This document shows positions 32,793-40,807 of a stretch of 64,000 nt of DNA, one piece after another (position 1 is the stretch's first letter; every line of letters begins with the position of its first letter). The position numbers were made by a program, and so were the translations under genes. Where the stretch lies: NCBI RefSeq assembly GCF_000010805.1, contig NC_012520.1:494193-558192 (forward strand). Direction: 5' to 3'. Below the pieces are notes generated by a model. That model ran no database searches and was not told the DNA's origin. It worked only from the letters and a program-made list of their open reading frames with translations. The stretch comes from Rhodococcus opacus B4. Lineage in GTDB: Bacteria > Actinomycetota > Actinomycetes > Mycobacteriales > Mycobacteriaceae.

Positions 32793-33204
32793 AACCGCAT
32801 TCCGTAGTGGTCGATGCGGCGGTCAGGAAGGGGCGCACCTCGAGCCACTCGTGGATCGGCTTGCCACCCGCCCCGGGGGCCGCGGACAGTTCGCCGGCCA
32901 GTTCGAGTGCTCGCTCGCGGGTCTCGACGTCGATCACCATCCAGCCGGCGATCAGGTCCTTGGTCTCCGCGAACGGGCCGTCGGTGACCGGTGGCCGGCC
33001 CTCGCCATCGTAGCGGACGAACATGCCCTCCGCGGAAAGTGCCTGACTGTCGACGAACTCGCCGGTGCTCTCGAGCCGGGCGGCGAAGTCGTTCATGTAC
33101 TGCACGTGGGCGGAGATTTCCTCCGGCGTCCACTGGTCCATCGGTACGTCGTTGACCGATGCGGGCGCGCCGCGGTAGTGCTTGAGCAGCAGGTACTTGG
33201 CCAT
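32779..33204 (-). CDS. YCII-related domain protein
   Basis: 141 residues from the ATG at 33204 with AGGAGAAC upstream. The YCII-type ferredoxin-like fold is indicated by the start MAKYLLLKHYRGA, the helix MDQWTPEEISAHVQYMNDFA, and the conserved TDGPFAETKDLIAGWMVIDV. Family members in Actinobacteria are often linked to ECF sigma factors; none is next to this one. The stop codon is part of a dispersed-motif copy. Confidence 0.88.
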   Translation of the reverse strand: MAKYLLLKHYRGAPASVNDVPMDQWTPEEISAHVQYMNDFAARLESTGEFVDSQALSAEGMFVRYDGEGRPPVTDGPFAETKDLIAGWMVIDVETRERALELAGELSAAPGAGGKPIHEWLEVRPFLTAASTTTECGFHQG

Positions 33205-33297
33205 CATGTTCTCCTTTGGTGCGGTGTGGCCGTTGTGGCCGTTTCACTGCGGGGACGAAGCCGTGCGCGGGTTCTCGACATTCCGCGGTGACATTTC

Positions 33298-34092
33298 CTA
33301 GCTCATTTGTCGGAGTCGGGGGAGTACATCGGCGAGTTGCTCGAAGAGGGTGGGCCATCCGCGGCGTAGCCAGGTGAGACGGCCGCGGTCGAGGTGGCCA
33401 CCGTCGATGAGGTGGGAGAGGCGGTGTTGCTGCTCGGGGACACCCAGCTCACGGAGTTTGGCGTAGACCGGGTTCACCGGCAGACGGTGGCGGGCGATGT
33501 GTGCCCAGACGTCGGTGGTGGTCCAGTTCCAGATCGGCCCGTACGCGGTGGTGCCGTCGGCGCGGGTGATGACGCCATCGCGGCGGCCACCTCGGGTGTA
33601 GAGATGCCGGCGGGCGGCGGATTCGTCGGCGCGCACACCCCACAGCTCGCCCGGTCCGAGCAGTGCGTGAGCGCGGCGAGCGGGTGCGGTGATCAGCACC
33701 TCATGCAGGTCGACGGGCGTGCCGACAGGGGCGCAGTGGTCCCAGTGGCCGGAGTCGGCGAGGACCTGCAGTAGTGGTGGGTCGGTGGGGATGCGGTGCA
33801 GGTCCAGTCGCCAGGTGTGGGCGAGTTCGGTGAGATAGTCGTAGGTTTCGGGATAGTCGAGTCCGGAGTCGAAGAACACCACCGGCACCTCCGGTTCGAC
33901 GCGACGGGCCAGGTCGAGGACGATCAGCGAGTCCTTGCCACCGGAGAACGCGACGTACCCGTCATGGGCGGCGAGGTGCGCCTCGATCCGGGCCGCGATG
34001 TCGGCGACCGCGTTTGGTCCGGCCTTCACGGACGGTGCTCGCAGGCCGCGGAGCATCGCCAGGTCCAGGCCGGGGTCCGGTGCGTTCACCAC
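33298..34092 (-). CDS. cysH-like: CysH-like PP-loop protein of the type IV-B CRISPR-Cas locus
   Basis: 264 residues from one of two GTG codons (34092 or 34089). The ATP-pyrophosphatase PP-loop YVAFSGGKDSLIVLDL is intact, followed by VPVVFFDSGLDYPETYDYL and LWGVRADESAARRHLY, as in PAPS reductases and DndC-like proteins. No other sulphate-assimilation gene is present. A CysH-like gene beside csf1 is the known hallmark of type IV-B systems. It diverges from csf1 with only 24 bases between the starts, so both promoters overlap. Its role in type IV-B is not established. Confidence 0.88.
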   Translation of the reverse strand: MVNAPDPGLDLAMLRGLRAPSVKAGPNAVADIAARIEAHLAAHDGYVAFSGGKDSLIVLDLARRVEPEVPVVFFDSGLDYPETYDYLTELAHTWRLDLHRIPTDPPLLQVLADSGHWDHCAPVGTPVDLHEVLITAPARRAHALLGPGELWGVRADESAARRHLYTRGGRRDGVITRADGTTAYGPIWNWTTTDVWAHIARHRLPVNPVYAKLRELGVPEQQHRLSHLIDGGHLDRGRLTWLRRGWPTLFEQLADVLPRLRQMS

Positions 34093-34116
34093 AGTGGGCA
34101 GGTTACGGTGCCGCCC

Positions 34117-34770
34117 ATGACCATTGCCGCTCCCGTCGATGTGGTGTGGGCCGCGTACACCGCCGCTGTCGGGATCCCGGACGTGGCCGGCGCACCTGAT
34201 ACCCGGGCGGCTGGGTGCGCACGCTGCGGCCACACCACCGCGGCGATGAGCCCGGTCGGGCAGGTCATATCACGGCGGTTCACCGGGTACGAGTCGTGGA
34301 CGAACCTCGCTGGCCGCAGCCTGTGTCAGGTATGTGTGTGGGCGTACCGGCACCGTTCGCTGCGCACCGACGCGCACATCGTCACCCGGGACCCGGTGAC
34401 CCTGACGCCGGCGAACCCGGCACTGCTACACCAGGTGTTCTCCACCTCGGTCGGTACGGACACCGCGGTGATCGCGCCACTGCGGCCCGGCCGCAAACAC
34501 CTGCTTCCCGATGCCCGTTGGGGCACGGTCACGGTCGACGACACCTCCCTGACCTGGTCGGCGGCGGACGCGCATCGGCTGGCGGTGCTGCGCCGACTCC
34601 GAGCACACGGCTTCGCCGAGACCATGCTCCGCGACGACACCCCGGCCTACCCCGTCCTGAGCCGGGTCGACGCCGACCAATGGCCGCAGGTCTTCGACGA
34701 CTGGCACCACCTCGCCCCGTGGCGTCAGGCCACCCCGTGGTTCGAGGTGGGTCTGCGCGCCAGCCGGTAA
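34117..34770 (+). CDS. csf1: Csf1, zinc-finger large subunit of type IV CRISPR-Cas
   Basis: 217 residues from the ATG at 34117. A zinc-finger pair CARC (34-37) and CQVC (70-73) brackets a stretch with SPVGQVISRRFTGYESWTNL, the arrangement of Csf1 proteins. The rest is mixed alpha/beta (DTSLTWSAADAHRLAVLRRL, HLAPWRQATPWFEVGL). Csf1 takes the place of a Cas8-type large subunit. It is separated from the other Cas genes by about 1.3 kb, which is unusual. Confidence 0.8.
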   Translation: MTIAAPVDVVWAAYTAAVGIPDVAGAPDTRAAGCARCGHTTAAMSPVGQVISRRFTGYESWTNLAGRSLCQVCVWAYRHRSLRTDAHIVTRDPVTLTPANPALLHQVFSTSVGTDTAVIAPLRPGRKHLLPDARWGTVTVDDTSLTWSAADAHRLAVLRRLRAHGFAETMLRDDTPAYPVLSRVDADQWPQVFDDWHHLAPWRQATPWFEVGLRASR

Positions 34771-34929
34771 CGGTGATTCCGCAGCTGAGAGGACAATTCA
34801 GCGCTTCTCAAGTGGGGGGTGGAGAACCCCTCCGAGATGCTCTCGGCGCGGTGTGGAGCGATCAGCGAAGCACCGTAGGCACAGCGAATCCCCGCGGTGC
34901 CTTCCGAGAGCAATCCTTGAGGAGTTGCA

Positions 34930-35163
34930 ATGATCGACCCCACCTTCATCTGGACCTGCGCCGCCATCACTGCGGCGGTCGAACTGTGCCGCCGGTTCCG
35001 GTGGTACCGGCGCGCCCTCGCCCACCAGCGCGACGGCGCCACGCGTGACTGGTACAGCAGCGAGTTCGCGCTGAGGAAGACTTACGCCGCTCGGTTCGGC
35101 GCTGCGTTGACCGCGGTGGTCCTGTTCGGGATCGTCTTGACCATCGGGGCGGGGGTGGCCTGA
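34930..35163 (+). CDS. Small membrane protein inside the type IV locus
   Basis: 77 residues from an ATG with GAGGAG six bases upstream. It has a hydrophobic N-terminal helix (TFIWTCAAITAAVELC), a basic middle, and a C-terminal transmembrane helix (GAALTAVVLFGIVLTIGAGV). It lies between csf1 and cas11 and ends before a strong hairpin. Not a known Cas component. Confidence 0.65.
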   Translation: MIDPTFIWTCAAITAAVELCRRFRWYRRALAHQRDGATRDWYSSEFALRKTYAARFGAALTAVVLFGIVLTIGAGVA

Positions 35164-35185
35164 TCGGCGCTCGCCGCAGCAGTGA

Positions 35186-35215
35186 GGCCGGCACGGGTAC
35201 ACCCCGTGCCTGGCC
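35186..35215 (+). terminator. Hairpin terminator after the small membrane gene
   Basis: GGCACGGG / CCCGTGCC with a TACAC loop, extended by GGCC arms. It lies 22 bases after the stop at 35163. No T run follows. Confidence 0.6.
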
Positions 35216-35330
35216 TGTGCACTGTCCCCGGCTCGCACATGGAAGGACGAGGCGCGGATGCGCGCGCTGTCATCCTGATTCGGCAACGTCGTCAAGATCT
35301 CCGCACCGCGTGGGATCGGAAATGTCAGCG

Positions 35331-35387
35331 GCGTAGCAGGGTTCGGCCGCCTCCTCGTCGGGACGAAGGCGGCCGAACCCTCTACGC
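35331..35387. terminator. Very stable bidirectional hairpin
   Basis: The stem GGGTTCGGCCGCC / GGCGGCCGAACCC (13 bp) is extended by GCGTAG / CTACGC. It spans the end of the leftward small gene ending at 35382 and separates it from the csf1-side transcripts. Confidence 0.8.
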
Positions 35388-35603
35388 GCGCCGCATGAAT
35401 GCCACTAATCCGCCGCCGCCACCGAGAAGAGTAGTGAGGGCGGTGGCGCCGACCACGGGGGCCGGGGAGTAGGTGATCACCGCGATGATCAGGCAGATAG
35501 CGGCGACGGCGGCGATGAACCACAGGAAACTGTGCCAGGGCGGAGCGCCGCTGGACTGCGGGTCGCCGTTGTTGATGGGGGAATGGGGCGGTACCGTGGT
35601 GAT
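35382..35603 (-). CDS. Small membrane protein with a non-standard start
   Basis: About 73 residues on the minus strand. After a Pro-rich N-terminus comes one transmembrane helix (HSFLWFIAAVAAICLIIAVI), then a Gly-rich segment and a second hydrophobic stretch. A good GGAGG lies upstream, but at the proper distance only ATC (35603) or ACG can start; there is no ATG, GTG or TTG. Either a rare start codon is used or the sequence has an error. The stop lies in the hairpin at 35331-35387. Confidence 0.45.
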   Translation of the reverse strand: MTTVPPHSPINNGDPQSSGAPPWHSFLWFIAAVAAICLIIAVITYSPAPVVGATALTTLLGGGGGLVAFMRRA

Positions 35604-35652
35604 TGAAACCTCCAGATGTCTTCATCAGCGGGCAGATGTGGTTTCGAGAAGC

Positions 35653-35688
35653 GCCCTCGCCGACCTCTCACAGAGGCGAGGGCTTTCT
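35653..35688 (+). terminator. Intrinsic terminator
   Basis: GCCCTCGCC / GGCGAGGGC followed by TTTCT. It points rightwards although no rightward gene ends just before it, so it could end a short non-coding RNA or a long 3' tail from csf1. Confidence 0.7.
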
Positions 35689-36053
35689 CGTGTTCGATGG
35701 TTCTTCCGGGACGGAGTCGCCGTCTGTCGATGAGTTTATAGGTGCAGGTCACCTGTGAGGGGTGAAGGACTCGGGTGCGCTCATGGTTCGATGCCTGGCT
35801 GTATCGAGCGAATGCGTTCTACCTGCATCGACGTGTCGACCAAAGGCCGGCAACGCATTGTCGAAGTTGAGGAACGCATCGGATCGGAGTCAACCGGATC
35901 CATCTCGCCGAGCTGCGAGTGACGGCCCGCCGATCACACGGGACGCACAGGCCTCTGCCCGATGCCGAGGACGCCGTCGCTGGAGTCTTCGGCTCGAGAA
36001 ATCTCGCTCGGTTCCCTAGGCTCGCGGTAATGGACACGACGGGGGAAGACACG
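35689..36053. other. Intergenic region before the cas11 operon
   Basis: About 365 bases with no frame of coding quality. It should contain the cas11-csf2-csf3 promoter. I see no CRISPR-like repeats in it. Confidence 0.5.
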
Positions 36054-36470
36054 ATGTCGGTGACTGACCGCTGGCTGGCTGCGGTGCCGCAGCTGCCCCC
36101 GTTGATCGGGCCGGCCGCGCAGGTGGCGGAGCGGTTGGTGTTGTTGCTGCACTATGGCGTCGACTGGTCCGAGAACAATTGGGTGGCCTCCCGGCGGGGT
36201 GACTACTGGGACACCCTTCTGCCCACCCGGATCCGGTTGGCCACCTACAACAGCGTGAATTTGCATCAGTGGTGGACCGCGTCGGCGGCCCGGTTGGGGT
36301 CGAGCCCGCGCACCGATGAGCAGCGCTCCGAGCTGGCCATGGTGCTCACGAGCGAGCCGCGGCCGGTGCTGCAGGTGATGCGCGATCAAACGACCGCGCT
36401 GACGCTGCGGACCCGGATCGTGGCCGACGCGGTCCGCGCCGCCCGCACCGAGCAAGGGTTGGCGTCGTGA
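36054..36470 (+). CDS. cas11: Cas11-like small subunit of type IV CRISPR-Cas
   Basis: 138 residues from an ATG with GGGGGAAG upstream. The protein is all-helical (LIGPAAQVAERLVLLLHYGV, TALTLRTRIVADAVRAARTE), as expected of the small subunit that lines the effector backbone. Identification rests on size, fold type and position: its stop overlaps the csf2 start (GTGA) and it is the first gene of the three-gene operon. Confidence 0.72.
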   Translation: MSVTDRWLAAVPQLPPLIGPAAQVAERLVLLLHYGVDWSENNWVASRRGDYWDTLLPTRIRLATYNSVNLHQWWTASAARLGSSPRTDEQRSELAMVLTSEPRPVLQVMRDQTTALTLRTRIVADAVRAARTEQGLAS

Positions 36471-37318
36471 TCGTGTCGCGGGTGTGGGAGATCGAGATGA
36501 CCGCCCGTTCGCCGATCTCGCACCGCGGGGAGTTGATCGGGACGACCGCGATCGGCCGACGGATGAAAGTCCTGCAGGCGGACGGGTCGGTGGAGCTGGT
36601 CCCGGTCATCTCCGGCAACTCCTTCCGCGGCGTGCTGCGCCGAATCGGCGAGGAACTGCTGCGCGACGTCCTCGGCTACGAAGGCCAGCTGCCGCTGGCG
36701 GTCGCGCACACCCTCCGCAACGGCGGCGCGATCGTGAAAACCCAGGCGGAACCGATCACCGGCCGCCGCCTGCACCAACTCCGCGAGCTGATTCCACATC
36801 TGAGTGTCTTCGGCGGCGCGATCGGCGCCGCCCCGATCGACGGCTGCCTACGCGTCGGCCACGTGGTGCCAATCGTCACCGAAGCCACGCCGATCCTGCG
36901 CCGGGAGTACCCGGGCCCGTTGCCGTCCCGGTTCGACATCGAAGCCCTCGAGTCGTACTCGCACCTTGACGACGTGACCACCGGCCACGCCGGCACCACC
37001 GTCGACCCCGAGGCCGAGACGGGTGGGTCGGGGTCGCCGGTGATGCGGTACGACATCGAAACCCTCGCCGCCGGCACGCGGTTCGAATCGTGGGTACAAC
37101 TGGTCCGCGGCTCGGACCTCGACCATGCCTTCGCTGCCGACGTGCTGGCCGAGTTCACCCGGTCGGGCTGGCTCGGCGGGCGCACCGGGATCGGGCACGG
37201 CCAGATCGCCACCACCATCGCTGACCAGGCAGGGGGTGCCCCGGTGGTCGATTGGCGAGAGATCGTCGCCTCCCGGCGTTCTGAGGCCCTGGAAACCCTG
37301 CTCGCACTCCCGGCATGA
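36467..37318 (+). CDS. csf2: Csf2, Cas7-like backbone protein of type IV CRISPR-Cas
   Basis: 283 residues. The RAMP-type core is visible: an opening strand (RVWEIEMTARSPISHRGELI), the ISGNSFRGVLRRIGEELLRD motif typical of Cas7/Csf2, HLSVFGGAIGAAPIDGCLRV, and a Gly-rich segment GWLGGRTGIGHGQIATTI near the end. Csf2 binds the guide RNA and forms the helical backbone. Type IV-B Csf2 has been reported to assemble on RNA without a CRISPR array. It starts with GTG in the cas11 stop and ends in ATGA with csf3. Confidence 0.88.
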   Translation: MIVSRVWEIEMTARSPISHRGELIGTTAIGRRMKVLQADGSVELVPVISGNSFRGVLRRIGEELLRDVLGYEGQLPLAVAHTLRNGGAIVKTQAEPITGRRLHQLRELIPHLSVFGGAIGAAPIDGCLRVGHVVPIVTEATPILRREYPGPLPSRFDIEALESYSHLDDVTTGHAGTTVDPEAETGGSGSPVMRYDIETLAAGTRFESWVQLVRGSDLDHAFAADVLAEFTRSGWLGGRTGIGHGQIATTIADQAGGAPVVDWREIVASRRSEALETLLALPA

Positions 37319-38052
37319 CCCTTCAGATCGCTGCGGGGATGGTGCCGCTGCTCGTCCGGGCAAAGATGGCGGCGGGTGTCGCGCACGCGGTGCCGTGGGG
37401 GATCAGCCTCGATGGCCTCCTCGCCTCCGAGATCCGGGGGAACACCAAGGCCGCCGCCCGGATGGCGGGCACCGACTACGAGCCGTACAGCCCCGATACC
37501 GTGCCGGAGGACCTGGACCTGCCGCTGGCCCGCTGCCCCGGCGACGGCGCAGAGGGATGGCATTGGGCGGCGACATTCGCCTACCCGGAGGACGCGGTCC
37601 CGGGTCCGCATGTACAGTACTGGTCCGCCCGACCGGATCAGCAGGCCCTGGACCAGATGTCCGCGGAATTACCGGCGTTGGTGTCCGAACGCCAGGGCCG
37701 CTACCGCTCCCGCGTCATGCCGCTGCCGCTGACCGTCTGCCGGCACCTGGTGTGGCGGGCGGTCGGGGACCCGGCGGCGGTCGCCGAGCTACTCGCACCA
37801 ATCGTCTCGATCGGGAAGAAGCGCAGTGCCGGGCACGGCCACGTCCTGTCCTGGGAGATCACCGAGCAGCCGGACGCCGACCCGTGGGAGTTCGCGCACC
37901 TGCACCCCGACGGCAGCCTCGGCCGCACCGCACCCACTGCTTGTCTAAACGCCGCCGACGACGTGCGTACCGGCGGGGAGGGACAGATGGGGTTGCGGCC
38001 GCCGTACATGCACCCCGCATGTCGTGCACAGGTGATGTTGCCGGCGACCTGA
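37315..38052 (+). CDS. csf3: Csf3, Cas5-like protein of type IV CRISPR-Cas
   Basis: 245 residues. It begins with a RAMP strand and AVPWGISLDGLLASEIRG, a characteristic Csf3 sequence. MPLPLTVCRHLVWRAVGDPA and the Gly-rich loop IVSIGKKRSAGHGHVLSWEI follow, and it ends LRPPYMHPACRAQVMLPAT. Csf3 caps the 5' end of the guide RNA. Its ATG overlaps the csf2 stop (ATGA). No cas6, dinG, adaptation genes or array follow, which fits type IV-B. The last 156 bases have a decayed counterpart at 58440. Confidence 0.88.
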   Translation: MTLQIAAGMVPLLVRAKMAAGVAHAVPWGISLDGLLASEIRGNTKAAARMAGTDYEPYSPDTVPEDLDLPLARCPGDGAEGWHWAATFAYPEDAVPGPHVQYWSARPDQQALDQMSAELPALVSERQGRYRSRVMPLPLTVCRHLVWRAVGDPAAVAELLAPIVSIGKKRSAGHGHVLSWEITEQPDADPWEFAHLHPDGSLGRTAPTACLNAADDVRTGGEGQMGLRPPYMHPACRAQVMLPAT

Positions 38053-38144
38053 AGGTGGGCCGATTCCGTAGCCCGATCACCGCCGTCGACCAGGCCCTCA
38101 ATGAGCTCAACAGTCTCGAGCGATCGCCGTGAGGATGTGATCGT

Positions 38145-38795
38145 TTATGGTCGCTCCATCGACTCAACTGCACCTCTTCGATTGCTGCGTGTCGCCCGAA
38201 ATCCGGCAACAACTAGCAAGGATGCGATCATGAGGCCGGCCGCCAATCCCACGACGGTAAAGGTGATCCACGTGGGACCAAACTCAAGATGGAAATGGTC
38301 CGACATCTGTACCGGATTTGGATCCGGATTGGTCGGATCGCGGGGTTCCTCTTGGACGACGGAATGGAATCGGGGTGGCACGACATGGCCGATCAGCGCC
38401 ACCAACAGACCAAATATTGCTCCGAAGACGGCGAAGAGAACTGCGAGCGAAACCTTCCCGGGCGTTCGTCGTTCCAACCCCCACCCGGCGCTAGCCAGAA
38501 CAATCGAGTAAATCAGCGCGGCAACGACTCCGAAAGTGAGAAACCAGGCCGATGCCGGGAACCACTGCGGAGGGTCGTTGTACAGGAATCCGGTGATCAC
38601 GTCGAAGTAGTACTCGTCGTCGCCATCGGTGGCAGGGGGAGGCGGTGACGGCTGGATGCCCACATTGACAGGCGGGCCAAACGGGGTCGTGAAACGCCAC
38701 GCCAACGCCCCTAACGCTCCGAACAGTACGCCGACGGTCGCTAGGACCGCGACGAGACTCCACCCCCCTCGCGTTCTGATCAAATGAACCGCCAT
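38145..38795 (-). CDS. Membrane protein, unknown function
   Basis: 216 residues with four hydrophobic helices: WSLVAVLATVGVLFGALGAL, WFLTFGVVAALIYSIVLASA, VSLAVLFAVFGAIFGLLVAL and WITFTVVGLAAGLMIASLLV. A Pro/Asp-rich loop of about 40 residues separates the first two. It converges with the csf operon. The start ATG at 38795 has GGGAGAGG rather far upstream. Confidence 0.75.
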   Translation of the reverse strand: MAVHLIRTRGGWSLVAVLATVGVLFGALGALAWRFTTPFGPPVNVGIQPSPPPPATDGDDEYYFDVITGFLYNDPPQWFPASAWFLTFGVVAALIYSIVLASAGWGLERRTPGKVSLAVLFAVFGAIFGLLVALIGHVVPPRFHSVVQEEPRDPTNPDPNPVQMSDHFHLEFGPTWITFTVVGLAAGLMIASLLVVAGFRATRSNRRGAVESMERP

Positions 38796-38834
38796 TCGAC
38801 TGTGACCGCCTCTCCCTCAGCTCTCATCCGGGGG

Positions 38835-39434
38835 CTATCTGGGGTACTCGGCTGCAGCAGAGACGATGCTCGCTCCATCGAGGCGGACCGGCTGGCTTTG
38901 CATGTCGAGGGCAGGCCAGGCGACGGTCAATGTCAGAGCGTTCGCGGGCGGCAGCGGCCACACCCACAGGGGCGACTTGTAGTGGTATTCGCCCTCGTCG
39001 GTGAGCGACCACCACATCCCTTCGAAGATCAGCGCTGAGTCGGTCGTCGGCTCTGTGTCCTCGCAGTCAGGCCGCACTTTCTGGGTGGTCAACACGTGCT
39101 CATTCCCGCAATCGATCTCGATCGTCGGAAGTCGGTCAGTCGGGGTCTCGATCCGGCGCGCCGCCGACAAGTTATGCAGCACGGTACGGGCCGCATCGAA
39201 ACCGTCGTCGACGCGACGCAGCCTCCAGCTGATCGTGATGTAGAGCCCGGACGGGTAGATGTGCAGAGGTGAGAGCACCGAAACCTCGAGCCCGGGACTG
39301 TCGAGAAGGGTGGCAGTGAAGGGTAATTCCACTCCCGGATCCGAGTCTACGTTCGGCGGAAAAGGTATATGTGGCACGATTCGCCGGGGCGCGTCGGGAT
39401 CGAACACAACATTGGCGTCACCTGGGTTGGTCAT
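38835..39434 (-). CDS. Unknown beta-rich protein, distant relative of the duplicated family
   Basis: 199 residues from the ATG at 39434 with AGAGGA upstream. The order GLEVSVLSPLHIYPSGLYIT, a helix, then EYHYKSPLWVWPLPPANALT and LTVAWPALDMQ mirrors GLDLGVGNFRVYDRGILFRI...EYFLSPRPTSASLTVIL...YPEFDI in the proteins at 15135 and 20626. Similarity is at the motif level only. It is a cytoplasmic-looking protein without a signal peptide. Confidence 0.65.
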   Translation of the reverse strand: MTNPGDANVVFDPDAPRRIVPHIPFPPNVDSDPGVELPFTATLLDSPGLEVSVLSPLHIYPSGLYITISWRLRRVDDGFDAARTVLHNLSAARRIETPTDRLPTIEIDCGNEHVLTTQKVRPDCEDTEPTTDSALIFEGMWWSLTDEGEYHYKSPLWVWPLPPANALTLTVAWPALDMQSQPVRLDGASIVSAAAEYPR

Positions 39435-39554
39435 GTTGAAAGGGTCCTCTTGTCCTGTTGTCGCGCGCAATGTGGGCCGATCGTCCGGGGAGCCTTGCCG
39501 GGCGCTGTCGCCGGGTAGGTGGATGGTCTACCCGGCGACAACGCGAGGCGATGC

Positions 39555-40724
39555 TCAGTTGGCGGTCACCTCAACCTTGAAGTTCGCAAGGATTACTGAG
39601 TCAGTCGGTCCGTTGTAGAACATCGCACCCCTTTGGAAACGTTGCTCGATCTGGCTCTGTGTGGCCCACCATCCTGTGCTGGCCATTTCGTCACTGGTCG
39701 GATATCCAAATTCTCCGGTTTCGTAGCCTACTTCGGCCCATTTCTGGAGGATGCGCCCGTGAATGACGTGGGCACCAGTCGAGGGGTGCCAGTAGATCAC
39801 CCCGTCTTGGAACACCTGTCGTCGACCGGTGCCGTCCGGATTCACGATCTCGTCGGTGACGGGGTACTTCATGAACCCGCCCTCGTAGCCGACGTTCCCC
39901 CACTTGGTGAGAAAATCATGGGCGACAAAATGCGCTCCTGTTGCGCCCGACCAGTAGATGTGCCCGCCCATGAATTCGGAGCGTCGGCCATAGCCGTCCG
40001 GATTCACGAGTTCATTGGACTTGGGAAAGAGCAGGAAGCTGTTCGGGCCGCCAAGAGAGTTGTATTTATCGAGAATGGCGCCACAGACCTCGAACGGAGC
40101 CGGCCAGAAGACCTGGCACCCCGCTGCGGCTCGTGACATACGGAGGCGTGCCTCCATGGTCTCGGCCTTGTCGGCATCTTCTTTGCTGAAACCTTCCGGA
40201 ATCTCCTCCCGATCCGAACGCATCTGGCCAGCGACAACCGTGGATTTCGGGTTCTCGGTGGCCTTCCAATCGCCCCCTGTTTCCTCTGTGGGGGTCGACG
40301 ATGTCGGGCCGGGCGGGGTCGTGTCAGGAACAACCTCAGACGCCGGTGCGGACTCGGCGGGGAGGGATGTCGTCGATTTCGCTGCCGAACTTTCAGCGGA
40401 TGCAGTCGTCTCTGTCGGTTCCGCTTCTGGGGACTGACTCTCGGTTGGCGTCTGTGTACCGGGAGGCGTAGACGGCGGGCATGGTGTGAGCGTCGTAGTC
40501 GGTGTTGGCGATGACGATGGCGTTTGTGTCGGCGTCGTGATGCAGGGGTCTGCGGGTGCTGACTGCGAAGGTGAGGTACTAGTCACCGGGGGCGAACTCG
40601 GACCCGGCGTTTCTGACGGTGGTTGGGCATAGGCCCAACCACCGCCCGCGAGTAAGGCGAGCGATACGCCGAGCGATGCGATTACGACCCGACTCTGATT
40701 CTTGCCAGTCTTTGTGGTATTCAA
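39555..40724 (-). CDS. Secreted LGFP-repeat protein
   Basis: 389 residues: signal peptide (VVIASLGVSLALLAGGGWAYA, cleavage before QPP), a Pro/Thr/Ser-rich linker to about residue 150, the motif KSTVVAGQMRSDREEIPEGF, and at least three LGFP-type repeats (LGGPNSFLLFPKSNELVNPD, GGHIYWSGATGAHFV, YEGGFMKYPVTDEIVNPD, GVIYWHPSTGAHVIHG). LGFP repeats are thought to anchor or space proteins in the mycolate-containing cell wall. It shares the linker motif with the proteins at 45638 and 51369. Confidence 0.88.
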   Translation of the reverse strand: MNTTKTGKNQSRVVIASLGVSLALLAGGGWAYAQPPSETPGPSSPPVTSTSPSQSAPADPCITTPTQTPSSSPTPTTTLTPCPPSTPPGTQTPTESQSPEAEPTETTASAESSAAKSTTSLPAESAPASEVVPDTTPPGPTSSTPTEETGGDWKATENPKSTVVAGQMRSDREEIPEGFSKEDADKAETMEARLRMSRAAAGCQVFWPAPFEVCGAILDKYNSLGGPNSFLLFPKSNELVNPDGYGRRSEFMGGHIYWSGATGAHFVAHDFLTKWGNVGYEGGFMKYPVTDEIVNPDGTGRRQVFQDGVIYWHPSTGAHVIHGRILQKWAEVGYETGEFGYPTSDEMASTGWWATQSQIEQRFQRGAMFYNGPTDSVILANFKVEVTAN

Positions 40725-40807
40725 TGTTAGTTATCCCCTTGCCGATCAGCAAAATTGGGCGATAATCCCACGCGCAGGTCTGTGCTAGCGACCTGACATC
40801 GTAGATG

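Noticed and set aside
33298..34092. Assimilatory sulphate reduction or DNA phosphorothioation (dnd) gene
   Set aside because: The PP-loop fits both, but no other sulphate or dnd gene is present and the divergent csf1 identifies the type IV-B context.
33298..38795. CRISPR array near the type IV genes
   Set aside because: I looked for regularly spaced repeats in the locus and its flanks and found none. A single GATTGAAAC at 35601, similar to repeat ends, coincides with the ribosome binding site region of the leftward small gene and is not repeated.
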